From Mesorhizobium sp. NBSH29 (lineage in GTDB: Bacteria > Pseudomonadota > Alphaproteobacteria > Rhizobiales > Rhizobiaceae): DNA of 64,000 nucleotides. A model generated the notes under the pieces. It was not told the origin of the DNA. It made no database searches and saw only the letters and a list, made by a program, of their open reading frames with translations. The translations under genes were made by a program, and so were the position numbers. Where the stretch lies: positions 2,862,501-2,926,500 of the forward strand of contig NZ_CP045492.1 of the NCBI RefSeq assembly GCF_015500055.1, in the 5' to 3' direction. Positions 1 to 10,613 of the stretch are shown here, one piece after another (within the stretch, counting starts at the first letter, position 1; the number at the start of each line of letters is the position of its first letter).

Positions 1-88
1 CCGTGGCGCTGGCTGAATAAGAAACGGAAGGCACCGCAAACAGCAGGGCTGCGCCAATGCCGAGGAGGACGAGGCTGCGAGAAATCAT
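1..88 (-). CDS. Exported protein, N-terminal fragment only
   Basis: The reading frame starts with ATG at 88 and runs off the left edge, so only about 29 residues are visible. They form a typical signal peptide: a short positive start (MISRS), a hydrophobic core (LVLLGIGAALLFAV) and small residues before a likely cleavage near SYSASA. The mature protein lies outside the window, so no function can be given. Confidence 0.6.
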   Translation of the reverse strand, partial: MISRSLVLLGIGAALLFAVPSVSYSASAT

Positions 89-332
89 GTCTGAATCACC
101 CGGGTATGGACTGGAAATCTGTCCCGATTCGCCATGCCAATCAGCGCGATATCGCTCAGCTTTCCCTAACGATGCTTATAGGCTCTATCGCGCCCTGCCC
201 TCAAGATGCTTGTGCAACGCAGAAGGTTAATTTAGCGCATTCACACTTAGTGTGTTGAAAGTGCAACAGCTTACGCCAGCCAACCACCCTGCAGACGGGA
301 GTCGCTTTGGGTGGGCATAGCGCCAAAAGGTA

Positions 333-734
333 TTACTGACCGGTCGGCACCGCAGGAACAGCCGGCTCGGTAGAAGCTGGTGCTGTAGCCGGGTCGGAAG
401 ACGTAGGCGCTCCGCCGAGCTGATCAAGTACGCCGGCTCCACCTGTCGGCGCCTGTTGGCCTGACGCCGCGGGAACACGGTCCAGGATGTCGGTCGGCTT
501 TTCGCCGTAGCGGGCCATGACCGACAGCGACAGCGATGTGACAAAGAAAAGTGTCGCCAGGATTGCTGTCGAGCGGGTCAATGCGTTGGACGCACCGCGC
601 GCAGACATGAAGCCGGAGCCGCCGCCAATACCGAGACCGCCGCCTTCGGAGCGCTGCAAAAGGACCACGCCCACCAGCGCAAGAACCACCATCAGGTGAA
701 TGACGATGACGACGGTGCTGACAATATTACCCAT
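333..734 (-). CDS. secG: Preprotein translocase subunit SecG
   Basis: SecG is the small non-essential subunit of the SecYEG channel in the inner membrane. The 133-residue product has the expected two membrane helices (about residues 4-24 and 54-73), separated by the conserved cytoplasmic stretch LLQRSEGGGLG, and a long Pro/Ala/Thr-rich tail typical of rhizobial SecG. ATG at 734 is the only sensible start. It lies downstream of tpiA on the same strand, the usual tpiA-secG pairing of alphaproteobacteria. The 89-332 stretch beyond its stop shows no gene. Confidence 0.93.
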   Translation of the reverse strand: MGNIVSTVVIVIHLMVVLALVGVVLLQRSEGGGLGIGGGSGFMSARGASNALTRSTAILATLFFVTSLSLSVMARYGEKPTDILDRVPAASGQQAPTGGAGVLDQLGGAPTSSDPATAPASTEPAVPAVPTGQ

Positions 735-888
735 GGATGCTCGTTCCGACGAAAATTTGAAGGGGGCGATCCATATGTTTGGACCAGCCTTGAAGTCGGG
801 TCAGATACACGGCTTTGGCGCCATTTCCAAGCCCGGCCCCGAATATGGGGGCGGACTGATCCAAAACAACAAAAATACCGATTTATCC

Positions 889-1656
889 CTACCCTACGTG
901 ATGGCAGGCTTCGGCGATGCCCAGGAAATCGGATGCCTTGAGGCTGGCGCCGCCCACCAGTGCGCCGTCGACATGGACGATGCCGAGAATTTCGGCGGCA
1001 TTGGAGGGTTTTACCGAACCACCATAGAGAATGCGCATACGCGAAGCCTCAGCGCCCAACGCTGCATGGAGGTGTTCGCGTATATGTGCATGCGCCTCGG
1101 CGATATCATATTTCGTCGGCGTCAGTCCTGTGCCAATGGCCCAAACCGGCTCGTAGGCAATCACCGCGTTCTTGGATGTTGCATCCGCCGGGACAGACCC
1201 TGAAATCTGACGGGTCAGGATATCAAGCGTCGTGCCTGATTCGCGCTCGGAGAGTGTCTCCCCGATACAGATCACAGCCGTTAACCCGGCGCGCCACGCG
1301 GCTTGTGCCTTAGCGTGGACGGTCGCGTCGTCTTCGTTGTGGTCGCTGCGGCGCTCAGAGTGCCCGACAATCACATGACTGGCGCCGGCATCCTTTAGCA
1401 TCTCAGCCGAAACATCGCCGGTATGGGCGCCACTGATATTGCCGTGGCAGTCTTGGCCGCCCGCCATCACTGGAGTACGGTGCAAGATCTCTGCGGCGCG
1501 ATGCAAAAGGGTCGCCGGCACGCAGATCAGCGCCTCGGTTTCCGCGTCAAGTCCTTGCATGAACCCATTGCCAATTGAGTGCAATTCGGTCAGCTGGGCG
1601 CTGGTGCCGTTCATCTTCCAGTTTCCCGCGACCAGCGGACGAACCCCAGGCGTCAT
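889..1656 (-). CDS. tpiA: Triosephosphate isomerase
   Basis: TpiA interconverts dihydroxyacetone phosphate and glyceraldehyde 3-phosphate in glycolysis and gluconeogenesis. The frame is open much further upstream, but the family start is the ATG at 1656 (MTPGVRPLVAGNWKMNG), giving 255 residues, the normal length. The active-site Lys is in AGNWKMN, the His in VGHSERR, the Glu in AYEPVWAIGTG, and the phosphate-binding loop is YGGSV near the C-terminus. It diverges from the PpiD-like gene, so the roughly 140-bp gap should hold promoters for both. Confidence 0.96.
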   Translation of the reverse strand: MTPGVRPLVAGNWKMNGTSAQLTELHSIGNGFMQGLDAETEALICVPATLLHRAAEILHRTPVMAGGQDCHGNISGAHTGDVSAEMLKDAGASHVIVGHSERRSDHNEDDATVHAKAQAAWRAGLTAVICIGETLSERESGTTLDILTRQISGSVPADATSKNAVIAYEPVWAIGTGLTPTKYDIAEAHAHIREHLHAALGAEASRMRILYGGSVKPSNAAEILGIVHVDGALVGGASLKASDFLGIAEACHHVG

Positions 1657-1795
1657 CGCGCATCTCCCTAAAATTGCTTGCTCTTGGCCGCACCTCCCTA
1701 GCAAAATCGAGCCACAAAGCAATCGACAGCCGCGGCGAAGGACGCTATTGCCGTGCAATACCGGCGCGCTGGATGCGCCAAAACTGGATTTGAGA

Positions 1796-3685
1796 ATGCT
1801 TGAAACATTGCGCAATGCGGCCGGAACCTGGGTCGCCAAAGGTCTTTTGCTACTTCTGGTGCTCAGCTTTGCGGCCTGGGGCATTTCAGGCCAGGTGGCA
1901 GGCGGTCTGGGCGGACAGAGCGTCGTGACCGCCGGCAAGACCACGGTGTCGATCAACGAATACCGGCTCGCCTATGATCGCCAGATCTCGGTGTTGTCGC
2001 AGCAGTTCGGCCAGCGCATAACGCGCGAGCAGGCAACCGCCTTCGGCATCGACCAGCAGGTCTTGGCGCAACTGATAGCAGGTGCCGTGCTCGACGAGCA
2101 GGCGCGCAAAATGGGGCTCGGTCTGTCGCAAGAGCGGCTCGCTGATCTCACCCGCGAAGATCCTGCTTTCCAGGGCCCGGGCGGCCAGTTCGACCGCCGG
2201 CAGTTTGATTTCATCCTGCAGCAGGCGGGCATGCGTCCGGCAGATTATCTGGACAGCCGCGCCAAGGTGGCGGTGCGCCAGCAGATCGTTGAGGCCGTTT
2301 CGGATGGCATGAAAGTGCCCGACACCTTTTTGCGCGCGGTCGCATTGTATCGTGGCGAAGACCGCACGGTAGATTACGTAGCGCTTCCGCAGGCGCTGGT
2401 GGAACCGGTCACCGCTCCGTCGGATGACGTGCTGGCCAAATGGTTCGAGGATAACAAGAAGAACTATGCCGCCCCGGAGTATCGCAAGCTTGCCTATGTA
2501 AAGCTCGAGCCGGCTGACATCGCTGATGTGACCGCAATCACCGACGAACAGGTAGCAGCCGACTACGAATCCGGCAAGGCGCGCCACACCACTCCCGAGA
2601 CCCGAACCATCGAGCAGATCGTCTTCAAAAGCGCCGACGCCGCCAAGGCAGCGCGCGGTTCAATCGATGCCGGCTCGACGTTCGAGGATGTTGCTAAAGC
2701 CGAGGGCAAAACCCCTGCCGACACGGTGCTGGGCACATTTTCAAAGGATCAGGTCGCCGACAAGGCAATCGCCGAAGCAGCGTTCAGCCTGCGTGAGAGC
2801 GAAGTGAGCGGAACGGTGGACGGTGCCTTCGGCCCGCTTCTGCTGCGCGTCACTGATATAAAGCCTGAAATCGTGCGGCCCTTCGCCGAGGTGAAGGAAG
2901 ACATCCGCAAGGATCTGGCGCTGGCCGAAGCCAACCGGGTGCTGCTTGATGTGCATGACGCCTATGAAGATGCCCGTGCTGGTGGTGATTCCCTGGCAGA
3001 GGCTGCCGCCAAGCAGAAACTGACAGTCGTCACCATCGACGCTATCGACCGCGCTGCCCTGAAGCCGGATGGTGCAGTGATCAATGATATCCCCTCGTCG
3101 CAGGAGGTTTTGAAGGCAGCGTTCGAGACAGAAGTTTCTGTCGAAAACCCGCCCTTGCCCACTTCCGGCAACGGCTACGTCTTCTATGAGGTACAGTCGG
3201 TCACACCGGCGCGTGATCGCACTCTGGATGAAGTACGCGCAATTGTCGTGACTGACTGGACCGCCGCCGAGACAAAATTACGTCTTGCCGCCAAGGCAGG
3301 TGAGATCGAACAACGCATCAAGTCGGGCATCTCCCTTAATACGATCGCAACCGAGATGGCCCTGGAAAAGCAGACCAAGCGCGGCCTGAAGCGCGAGGCC
3401 GATGATGCCGATTTCGGCAAGGAGGGTGTGGCGGCCATGTTCGGCGTTCCTGAAAAGGGCACCGGCACGGTGTCCTCGCCCCAGGGCGATGCGCAGATCG
3501 TTTTCCTGGTCGCTGAAGTGTTCGAGCCGGCCGGTGCTGGTCCCGATGCCGTTCCTGATGATCAGAAGAAGGTCTTTGCATCCGGCATGTCGGATGATCT
3601 TCTCGATCAGCTGGTCGCGCGTCTGCAGGCAGATTATGTTGTTACGGTCGATCAGGGAGCGGTGCAACGCGCATTGGCGCTGTGA
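1796..3685 (+). CDS. PpiD/SurA-type peptidyl-prolyl isomerase, membrane anchored
   Basis: This is a periplasmic folding factor of the PpiD type. The frame opens at 1439, but the start consistent with the family is the ATG at 1796 ([12 protein letters not shown]), giving 629 residues. A single membrane helix (about residues 15-33) anchors the protein; a SurA-like N-terminal domain follows, then a parvulin-type rotamase domain at roughly residues 255-365 (TRTIEQIVF to [11 protein letters not shown]) and a long C-terminal chaperone region. trpD follows after 7 bp, so this gene probably heads the trpDC-moaC-moeA-lexA run. Whether the rotamase domain is active cannot be told. Confidence 0.88.
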   Translation: MLETLRNAAGTWVAKGLLLLLVLSFAAWGISGQVAGGLGGQSVVTAGKTTVSINEYRLAYDRQISVLSQQFGQRITREQATAFGIDQQVLAQLIAGAVLDEQARKMGLGLSQERLADLTREDPAFQGPGGQFDRRQFDFILQQAGMRPADYLDSRAKVAVRQQIVEAVSDGMKVPDTFLRAVALYRGEDRTVDYVALPQALVEPVTAPSDDVLAKWFEDNKKNYAAPEYRKLAYVKLEPADIADVTAITDEQVAADYESGKARHTTPETRTIEQIVFKSADAAKAARGSIDAGSTFEDVAKAEGKTPADTVLGTFSKDQVADKAIAEAAFSLRESEVSGTVDGAFGPLLLRVTDIKPEIVRPFAEVKEDIRKDLALAEANRVLLDVHDAYEDARAGGDSLAEAAAKQKLTVVTIDAIDRAALKPDGAVINDIPSSQEVLKAAFETEVSVENPPLPTSGNGYVFYEVQSVTPARDRTLDEVRAIVVTDWTAAETKLRLAAKAGEIEQRIKSGISLNTIATEMALEKQTKRGLKREADDADFGKEGVAAMFGVPEKGTGTVSSPQGDAQIVFLVAEVFEPAGAGPDAVPDDQKKVFASGMSDDLLDQLVARLQADYVVTVDQGAVQRALAL

Positions 3686-3692
3686 TGCACCC

Positions 3693-4715
3693 ATGAGCAC
3701 GCTAAAAACCTATATTATGAAAGTCGCAAGCGGCGACGCGCTTTCCTTTGACGAAGCGCGCGCCGCCTTCGAAGTCGTGATGTCCGGCGATGCCACACCC
3801 AGCCAGATCGGCGGCTTTCTGATGGCCTTGCGGGTACGTGGCGAAACAGTCGACGAGATATCGGGCGCAGTCGCCACGATGCGCGCCAAGATGCTGACCG
3901 TCGATGCGCCCGAGAACGCCATCGATATTGTCGGCACCGGCGGTGATGGATCGCACAGCGTCAACATCTCCACAGCCTCTGCCTTTGTCATCGCCGGCTG
4001 CGGTATTCCGGTGGCAAAACACGGCAATCGCGGTCTCTCCTCGCAGACAGGCGCGGCCGACGTGCTCGTAGCGCTCGGCGTCAAGATCGAGCTGTCTCCC
4101 GCAGAGATTAGCCAGTGCATCCATCAGGCGGGTATCGGATTCATGTTCGCGCCGGCCCACCATCCGGCCATGAAACATGTCGGCCCAACGCGAGTCGAAC
4201 TCGGCACCCGCACCATCTTCAACCTGCTCGGGCCGCTCTCCAATCCGGCTGGCGTGCGGCGTCAGATGGTTGGCGTCTATGCACCCGAATGGGTGGAGCC
4301 TCTGGCGCATACGCTGAAGGCGCTCGGAGCCGAACGCGCCTGGGTTGTCCACGGTGACGGTCTCGACGAAATCACTACCACCGGTGAGACGCGCGTTGCA
4401 GAATTGCTTGACGGTTCCATCCGCTCTTTCACCGTCAGTCCTGACGATGTCGGCCTGCCCACCCACACCAGCCAGTCACTCAGGGGCGGCGATGCGGCCT
4501 TTAATGCGCGCGCCCTGCGTGACCTGTTGGACGGCGCCCCAGGCGCTTTCCGCGATACGGTGTTGATGAATGCCGGTGCCGGTCTTGTCGTCGCCGGAAC
4601 GGCAGCAACCCTGCACGAAGGCGCGACCGCAGCCGCCAATGCGATTGACAGCGGTCGAGCAGCAAAAGTTCTTGAGGCTTTGATCACGGTTTCAAACGGC
4701 ACTAGCTATGTCTGA
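3693..4715 (+). CDS. trpD: Anthranilate phosphoribosyltransferase
   Basis: TrpD joins anthranilate to PRPP in tryptophan synthesis. The start is ATG at 3693 ([14 protein letters not shown]), giving 340 residues; the longer open frame upstream overlaps the PpiD gene and is not real. The PRPP-binding GTGGDG motif ([13 protein letters not shown]), the [12 protein letters not shown] loop and the anthranilate-site [19 protein letters not shown] segment are all present. It overlaps trpC by 8 bp, indicating co-translation. The trp genes trpD and trpC are together here without trpG, an arrangement common in rhizobia. Confidence 0.97.
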   Translation: MSTLKTYIMKVASGDALSFDEARAAFEVVMSGDATPSQIGGFLMALRVRGETVDEISGAVATMRAKMLTVDAPENAIDIVGTGGDGSHSVNISTASAFVIAGCGIPVAKHGNRGLSSQTGAADVLVALGVKIELSPAEISQCIHQAGIGFMFAPAHHPAMKHVGPTRVELGTRTIFNLLGPLSNPAGVRRQMVGVYAPEWVEPLAHTLKALGAERAWVVHGDGLDEITTTGETRVAELLDGSIRSFTVSPDDVGLPTHTSQSLRGGDAAFNARALRDLLDGAPGAFRDTVLMNAGAGLVVAGTAATLHEGATAAANAIDSGRAAKVLEALITVSNGTSYV

Positions 4716-5508
4716 TATTTTATCCCGAATCGAGATCTACAAGCGCCAGGAAATTGAGGCTGCGAAAGCCGCTCTTCCGCTTTCCGAGGTAAAAGCCCGT
4801 CTGGCCAACAGGCAGCATCCGCGCGACTTTCTTGCAGCGCTTGAAAGCAAGCAGCGTGCAGGGCAATATGGCCTGATCGCCGAGATCAAAAAAGCGAGCC
4901 CTTCCAAAGGGTTGATCCGCACCGATTTCGATCCGCCCGAATTGGCGAAAGCCTACGAAGCGGGCGGAGCGGCATGCCTGTCGGTTCTCACCGACACGCC
5001 TTCGTTTCAGGGCGCCCCGAAATTCCTGACAGACGCACGCGCGGCGTGCATGCTTCCGGCGCTGCGTAAGGATTTCATGTTCGACCCCTACCAGATCTAT
5101 GAAGCCAGGCTGTGGGATGCCGACGCCATTTTGCTGATCATGGCATGCCTTTCGGACGACGCTGCAAAACTGCTTGAAGAAACCGCCTTTGAACTCGACA
5201 TGGACGTCCTCATCGAGGTTCACGACGAAGCCGAACTTGAGCGCGCGCTAAACCTGTCGTCACCGATGCTCGGCATCAACAACCGCAATCTGCGCACATT
5301 CGAGACCAGTCTCGAAACGTCTGAGCGCCTGTCAAAACTGGTTCCGGATGATCGCCTTCTGGTCGGTGAAAGCGGCATTTCCAGCCATTCCGATTGCCAG
5401 CGGCTCGCCGCCTGCGGCATCACTACCTTCCTGGTGGGCGAAAGCTTGATGCGCAAGCCTGACGTAGCGGAGGCAACGCGCCAACTGCTGGCCGAACAGG
5501 CTGCCTGA
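4708..5508 (+). CDS. trpC: Indole-3-glycerol phosphate synthase
   Basis: TrpC closes the indole ring of carboxyphenylamino-deoxyribulose phosphate. The 266-residue TIM barrel carries the family motifs [15 protein letters not shown] (catalytic Lys), [15 protein letters not shown] (catalytic Lys), [24 protein letters not shown] and LVGESGI. Its start overlaps the end of trpD and moaC follows after 5 bp, so it sits inside one transcription unit. Confidence 0.97.
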   Translation: MSDILSRIEIYKRQEIEAAKAALPLSEVKARLANRQHPRDFLAALESKQRAGQYGLIAEIKKASPSKGLIRTDFDPPELAKAYEAGGAACLSVLTDTPSFQGAPKFLTDARAACMLPALRKDFMFDPYQIYEARLWDADAILLIMACLSDDAAKLLEETAFELDMDVLIEVHDEAELERALNLSSPMLGINNRNLRTFETSLETSERLSKLVPDDRLLVGESGISSHSDCQRLAACGITTFLVGESLMRKPDVAEATRQLLAEQAA

Positions 5509-5513
5509 CACCC

Positions 5514-6011
5514 ATGGCCGACAAACCAGCCCTCTCCCATATTACCGCCACTGGCGAAGCCCATATGGTCGATGTCGGTGCCAAGGCTGACACCGAGCGC
5601 ACGGCAATAGCCGAGGGCTGCGTGGTAATGCAGCCTGAAACCCTGCGGATGATCCTCGACGGCAATGCCAAAAAGGGCGACGTGCTGGGTACTGCCCGCA
5701 TAGCCGGCATCATGGCGGCCAAGAAGGCGCATGAACTTATCCCGCTTTGCCACCCGTTGCTGTTGACCAAGGTTAGTGTGGACATCGAGCCGGAAGACAC
5801 CTTACCCGGCCTGCGCGTCACAGCGCTGGCGCGCGTGACCGGCAAGACCGGTGTCGAGATGGAAGCGCTGACGGCCGCGTCCGTCGCCTGCCTGACCATC
5901 TACGACATGGCCAAGGCCGTCGACCGCGCCATGACCATCACCGGCATCCGCGTCGTCGAAAAGACCGGCGGCAAATCCGGTCCCTTTTCCGCCGCCGACA
6001 GGGGCGACTGA
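5514..6011 (+). CDS. moaC: Cyclic pyranopterin monophosphate synthase
   Basis: MoaC works with MoaA in the first step of molybdenum cofactor synthesis, forming cyclic pyranopterin monophosphate. The 165-residue protein shows the family signatures [27 protein letters not shown] and [19 protein letters not shown], ending in VEKTGGKSG. It lies 5 bp after trpC and 1 bp before moeA, the conserved rhizobial trpC-moaC-moeA block. Confidence 0.97.
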   Translation: MADKPALSHITATGEAHMVDVGAKADTERTAIAEGCVVMQPETLRMILDGNAKKGDVLGTARIAGIMAAKKAHELIPLCHPLLLTKVSVDIEPEDTLPGLRVTALARVTGKTGVEMEALTAASVACLTIYDMAKAVDRAMTITGIRVVEKTGGKSGPFSAADRGD

Positions 6012-6012
6012 C

Positions 6013-7221
6013 ATGGCGCTGCTGCCTGTCGAGGAAGCGCTGTCCCGACTGCTCTCCGATGTCACGCCGGGCTCTGCAGAATCAGTTACGCTGGCGCAGG
6101 CCGCCGGCAGGGTTTTGGCCTTCCCGGTGGCTGCGCTCCGGACGCAGCCCCCCTTTCCCGCCTCGGCGATGGATGGCTATGCGGTGCGCGCCGCAGACGT
6201 CGCAACCGTACCGGTAATGCTGCGCCTTATCGGCGAGGCTCCGGCCGGCCACCAGTTCGACGGCTCGGTCGGCCCCGGCGAGGCCGTGCGAATATTCACT
6301 GGTGCGCCGGTGCCGCCAGGTGCCGACACCATCCTGATCCAGGAAAATGCTCGTCGCTTTGACAGCGGCACCGTCGAGGCTGTCGAAACAGTCGCCGCAG
6401 GCCGTCATATCCGCAAACCCGGGCTTGATTTCGAAACCGGCGATCCGCTGCTCGACGCCGGCCGCAAGCTTGACCCCGCAGCCCTCTCGCTCGCTGCCGC
6501 TGCCAACCATGCGCAGCTCGATGTCATCAAGGCTCCGCTCGTTGCTATCATTGCCACCGGCGACGAATTACAGCCGCCCGGCAGCCAGAATGTGAGGCCC
6601 GATCAGATCATCGCGTCCAACGGCTTTGGCGTGGCCGCTATCGCCATGGATTGCGGCGCGCGGGTGCTTGACCTTGGCATCGTGCAAGACGACGCCGAAA
6701 AGATCGCGGCAGCTTACCACAGGGCCCTGACTGCTGGCGCCGATGTCGTTGTAACTCTGGGCGGCGCATCGGTCGGAGATCACGATCTCATCCATGATGT
6801 ACTGACAAGCCAAGGGATGACCCTCGATTTCTGGAAGATCGCCATGCGTCCCGGCAAACCCCTGATGTTCGGCCGCCATGGCACGGTGCGAATCATTGGC
6901 CTCCCTGGAAATCCGGTGGCCAGTCTCGTCTGCTCGCACCTGTTCCTGAAGCCGCTCCTGCTCAAACTGGGTGGACTGCCTCATGAGCCTGGCTTGCAGT
7001 CGGCAGTACTTGCCACGCCCATGGCCGCCAACGACCAGCGCCAGGATTATGTCCGCGCAATCATCTCGGAACAGGATGGCACAAAGGTCGCAACGCCCTT
7101 CGCCCTACAGGATTCCTCGATGCTAAAAACGCTGGCTGCCGCCAATGCCCTGATTGTCCGGCCGCCTCACGCACCGGCCGCACCTGTGGGCGAAACCTGT
7201 CCCGTGCTGATGTTACGCTGA
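6013..7221 (+). CDS. moeA: Molybdopterin molybdenumtransferase MoeA
   Basis: MoeA inserts molybdenum into adenylated molybdopterin. The 402-residue protein has the standard order: an N-terminal segment with SAMDGYAVRA, domain II with FTGAPVPPGADTI and QENA, the MoCF-like domain III with ATGDEL, VVTLGGASVGDHDL and the PGKPLMFG / GLPGNPVAS loops, and a C-terminal beta domain. It follows moaC directly and precedes lexA by 114 bp. Confidence 0.96.
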   Translation: MALLPVEEALSRLLSDVTPGSAESVTLAQAAGRVLAFPVAALRTQPPFPASAMDGYAVRAADVATVPVMLRLIGEAPAGHQFDGSVGPGEAVRIFTGAPVPPGADTILIQENARRFDSGTVEAVETVAAGRHIRKPGLDFETGDPLLDAGRKLDPAALSLAAAANHAQLDVIKAPLVAIIATGDELQPPGSQNVRPDQIIASNGFGVAAIAMDCGARVLDLGIVQDDAEKIAAAYHRALTAGADVVVTLGGASVGDHDLIHDVLTSQGMTLDFWKIAMRPGKPLMFGRHGTVRIIGLPGNPVASLVCSHLFLKPLLLKLGGLPHEPGLQSAVLATPMAANDQRQDYVRAIISEQDGTKVATPFALQDSSMLKTLAAANALIVRPPHAPAAPVGETCPVLMLR

Positions 7222-7261
7222 ACAACGTCTGTCAGTATTCATTAAAATTTAAACGGTTGCA

Positions 7262-7302
7262 GAACACAACTGGAACAGATAGTGTTTGTTCTGGTTTTGT
7301 TT
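7262..7302. promoter_or_regulatory. LexA operator (SOS box) upstream of lexA, plus a degenerate second copy
   Basis: GAAC-N7-GAAC at 7262-7276 is an exact match to the direct-repeat LexA site of alphaproteobacteria (GTTC-N7-GTTC read on the other strand). A weaker copy, GTTC-N7-GTTT, lies at 7288-7302 on the plus strand. Both sit 34-74 bp before the lexA ATG, the right place for autorepression. Confidence 0.85.
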
Positions 7303-7335
7303 TTGATCCGATTCATATCTAGGGGGTCCGCCGCC

Positions 7336-8055
7336 ATGCTCACGCGCAAACAACATGAACTGTTGATGTTCATCCATGAGCGCATGAAAGAAGCAGGCAT
7401 TCCCCCCTCTTTTGACGAGATGAAGGATGCGCTCGATCTCGCTTCCAAGTCGGGCATACATCGGCTGATCACAGCGTTGGAAGAGCGTGGCTTCATTCGG
7501 CGCCTGCCCAATCGGGCGCGTGCCCTGGAGGTGCTGCGCCTGCCTGATTCCATGTCGCCGGGTCTCGCTCCCACCCAGCGCGGATTTTCGCCGAGCGTCA
7601 TCGAGGGCAGCCTTGGAAAGCGCAGTGAACCGATGCGCAAGCCTGCTGCCAGCAATGATGACGACGCCAATGCCGCAGTATCGATTCCTGTCATGGGCCG
7701 CATCGCTGCTGGTGTTCCCATCGACGCCATTCAACACAAGACGCATTCGATTATGGTTCCACCCGAAATGATCTCCGGTGGCGATCATTATGCTTTGGAA
7801 GTGCGCGGCGATTCGATGATCGATGCTGGCATTTTCGATGGCGACACGGTCATCATCCGCGATGCCAACACAGCCAATCCGGGCGACATCATTGTCGCGT
7901 TGGTTGACGAAGAGGAAGCGACGCTGAAGCGCTTCCGCCGCAAGGGTGCGTCGATTGCGCTGGAAGCAGCCAACCCCGCCTATGAGACACGCATCTTTGG
8001 TCCCGACCGGGTCAAGGTCCAGGGTCGCCTTGTCGGCCTCATCCGACGTTATTAG
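7336..8055 (+). CDS. lexA: LexA repressor, SOS regulator
   Basis: LexA represses DNA-damage genes and cleaves itself when RecA is activated. The frame is open from 7282, but the start is ATG at 7336 ([13 protein letters not shown]), giving 239 residues with the longer linker usual in rhizobia. The N-terminal winged helix covers about residues 1-70; the Ala-Gly self-cleavage site is in GRIAAGVP; the catalytic Ser is in [10 protein letters not shown] and the Lys in EATLKRF. SOS boxes directly upstream fit autoregulation. The stop codon abuts the stop of comEC on the other strand. Confidence 0.97.
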   Translation: MLTRKQHELLMFIHERMKEAGIPPSFDEMKDALDLASKSGIHRLITALEERGFIRRLPNRARALEVLRLPDSMSPGLAPTQRGFSPSVIEGSLGKRSEPMRKPAASNDDDANAAVSIPVMGRIAAGVPIDAIQHKTHSIMVPPEMISGGDHYALEVRGDSMIDAGIFDGDTVIIRDANTANPGDIIVALVDEEEATLKRFRRKGASIALEAANPAYETRIFGPDRVKVQGRLVGLIRRY

Positions 8056-10503
8056 TTAATCAGCCTCGGCATTTTCCGCCTCGCCTTCGGGTTTGCTGCG
8101 CATCTTGCGCTGATAGGGCGGATTACCGCGTGCCTCGCGTGAGAAACGGCGTTGCGTGTGCCATGGGCGATAGTGATTTCCGATCGCAAAGGTGACGACC
8201 GGCGGGTCGGTGGCGCTCAATAGAATGGCGGCACTGCCATGCGCGGCAAGGTCACGTTTGGTGATGATCTCGACAGGCTGGCCCGGACAGATATTTTTGG
8301 CCGTCGCGTCGTCGATCACGATGATCGAGGCGATGGCGCATGCGCCGCGCGCCGCTTTGGCGTCCGCAGCATGCGCGATCACCGCCCCGCTGCCATGGCG
8401 CGACATGCACACGCCCGCATCACAAAGGAACGGGATGGCGCCGGGAACCTCGTTTCCGAGGGCCTGATATGGCTCGTTGCGCGGTCGTGTAATGTCGGGC
8501 GTATCCAGCGCGCGCTGCCAGTTCTCCATCGCGAAGGCACTCGGGCGATTGCGGTTCACCGCCAGTTCGCCGTCGCCAAGCCGGACGCCGACAAGCCGCG
8601 CATCCTCGGAAATCAGCACATCGGGAAGTTGTCGGCTGCTCGCCATGAAAAGACCGACTGCCAGAAAGGGCAGTGCCGTCAGCCTCAACCGTGTCGACGA
8701 AAGCGTCGCCAGCACGAGCGCCACGGTCATTACTGCAACCGAACCTGCCGGAATGAGCCCCACCGCATCGATGGGCGAGCGTTCTGAAAACCAGTTTGCG
8801 ATCGCCAGCATGGCCGACAGCCCCTTCCCCATCACAGCAAACACATAGCCATCAAGACCGAATGGCATCGCCACCATCCCGATTACGGCCGAAGGCATGA
8901 CAATAGCTGAAACCACTGGCATTGCCGCCAGATTGGCAGCCAGGCTAAGCGGCGATATCCGCTGGAAGTGATAGATGCCGAAAAGCGTCGTCGCTGTTCC
9001 GGCGATCAGCGACGTCAGCGCTAACCCACCAGCATAAAATAGCGCCTTGCGGGCCATCCTGTAGGGGAGCGGGAGATGAGCTGTATCAATGGCTGAATGG
9101 GTTGGCGTTCGTTGACGCCCCGACCAGGCAGCGTAGCCGCCAATCAGCGCCGCGGTTGCCGCGAAAGACATCTGGAAGCTTGGGCCCATCACCTCATGCG
9201 GCGAACGAGCCACCACGAATAGTGCAGCAATGGCCAGATTGCGCATCGTCAGTGCCGCGCGGTCAAACAGAAGTGCCGTCAACATGACGGCCAGCATGAT
9301 GTAGCTGCGCTCGGCGGCCACTGCAGCACCCGAGACGAACAGATAGGCCGAAATCGCCACGAGTGCGGCGCCGGCTGCAAATTTCTTCACCGGATAGCGC
9401 GATGCAAAGCCCGGGAAAAGCGCGAAGATGCCGCGCAGCAATCCCATCACAGTTGCCGCTACCAGCGCCATGTGCAGACCCGAAATAGATAGAATATGCG
9501 CCAATCCGGTGCGCCGCATGGCTTCGTTGACCGGTTCGGGAATGCCGCTCCGCACACCCACAACCAGCGCCGCCGCAATCTGTCCCTCCACGCCGCCAAT
9601 GCCATCGGCGATCCGTGCCGCAAGCCCTTTGCGGGTGTTTTCCACAAAGGTCAGTGCGTTCGTGCGCCACCCCGCTTGTTTAAGCGCACGGACATCCAAC
9701 TCGGGCCCGATGAGAAAAAACCCGCTCGCGCCGATGCCAGAAAAATAGCTCTGAAACGAAAAGTCATAGCTGCCCGGTCGCACCGGTCCGGTGGGCGGCA
9801 GCAGACGAACCACGCCTGCCACCGCCGATCCGGCCTGCAGCCCTTCGGGCATAGCGCGCGCGGTGACCCTGATCCGGTCGGGCGCATAGCGCAGGGTTGG
9901 TCGCTCGGTCGCGGCCACATCGATGGTCAGCCGGACCCTGCCGCTTGGCTGCGGTTCTACCAACACCACATGGCCCATGACCCGTGTCGTGATGTCCGAG
10001 CCGATAATTTTGGTGCCGGTACGCCATACCTCCAGCTTGGCCGCCAGCACGCCCAGAAGCACGATCAGCGCGATAGTAAGCGCAAGGCGTAGTATTGGCT
10101 GCCCGCCAGCCACCAGAGCCAGTGCGGCAAGCGCAAGCACGCTGCTCCACAGTGCATAAAACTCAGGCTCTCCAACCGCTGTAAAATAGGCGATCACCCC
10201 AACCGCCAGGAACACGGGGATGAACAGGAAGAAAGTGCCCCTCTCCTCCTCCAGCACCAGATCTGTTTTCAGTGCTGGAACGATACGCCAGACTGAGGAC
10301 ATAGCCGATGGCACAACATCCAGCCGGCCACCGCCTTGTGCATGCGCTGTCGCAGCCGTCTCCAGCGCCGCCGGCTCGGGTCTGGTCGTGGTAGGTGCGG
10401 CAGGGACAGGGAAACCGTCGGGCGCAAAAAACGCCCGCTCCTGCGTCTCGGAAATGGCTGCTTCCGCCGTCTCTCGGGCCACGCTTGGCCGCTCCCCTTG
10501 CAC
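8056..10503 (-). CDS. ComEC/Rec2-family inner-membrane protein
   Basis: ComEC proteins form the channel for single-stranded DNA uptake in transformable bacteria. This 815-residue protein has an N-terminal membrane/DUF4131 region and the Competence domain (about residues 290-570) with the [10 protein letters not shown] motif and many membrane helices. The C-terminal third, where other ComEC proteins carry a metallo-beta-lactamase domain, shows no HxHxDH motif here, as in many rhizobial homologues. The start is uncertain: the longest form begins at GTG 10503, and a later ATG about residue 67 is possible. No other competence gene is in the window, so a role in DNA uptake is only inferred. Confidence 0.85.
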   Translation of the reverse strand: MQGERPSVARETAEAAISETQERAFFAPDGFPVPAAPTTTRPEPAALETAATAHAQGGGRLDVVPSAMSSVWRIVPALKTDLVLEEERGTFFLFIPVFLAVGVIAYFTAVGEPEFYALWSSVLALAALALVAGGQPILRLALTIALIVLLGVLAAKLEVWRTGTKIIGSDITTRVMGHVVLVEPQPSGRVRLTIDVAATERPTLRYAPDRIRVTARAMPEGLQAGSAVAGVVRLLPPTGPVRPGSYDFSFQSYFSGIGASGFFLIGPELDVRALKQAGWRTNALTFVENTRKGLAARIADGIGGVEGQIAAALVVGVRSGIPEPVNEAMRRTGLAHILSISGLHMALVAATVMGLLRGIFALFPGFASRYPVKKFAAGAALVAISAYLFVSGAAVAAERSYIMLAVMLTALLFDRAALTMRNLAIAALFVVARSPHEVMGPSFQMSFAATAALIGGYAAWSGRQRTPTHSAIDTAHLPLPYRMARKALFYAGGLALTSLIAGTATTLFGIYHFQRISPLSLAANLAAMPVVSAIVMPSAVIGMVAMPFGLDGYVFAVMGKGLSAMLAIANWFSERSPIDAVGLIPAGSVAVMTVALVLATLSSTRLRLTALPFLAVGLFMASSRQLPDVLISEDARLVGVRLGDGELAVNRNRPSAFAMENWQRALDTPDITRPRNEPYQALGNEVPGAIPFLCDAGVCMSRHGSGAVIAHAADAKAARGACAIASIIVIDDATAKNICPGQPVEIITKRDLAAHGSAAILLSATDPPVVTFAIGNHYRPWHTQRRFSREARGNPPYQRKMRSKPEGEAENAEAD

Positions 10504-10613
10504 CCCGGTCTCGCTATGCTACATCAACGCCACAAGAACACCACGGCATTGCCGAACGCGCCCAAAGTCGGTGCGCTGCAAAGGCCACACATCCAGGAAC
10601 CGTGAAAGAAAAA

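Noticed and set aside
89-332. tRNA or other RNA between the exported protein and secG
   Set aside because: No cloverleaf or terminal CCA pattern; only a weak ACAC/GTGT dyad near 242.
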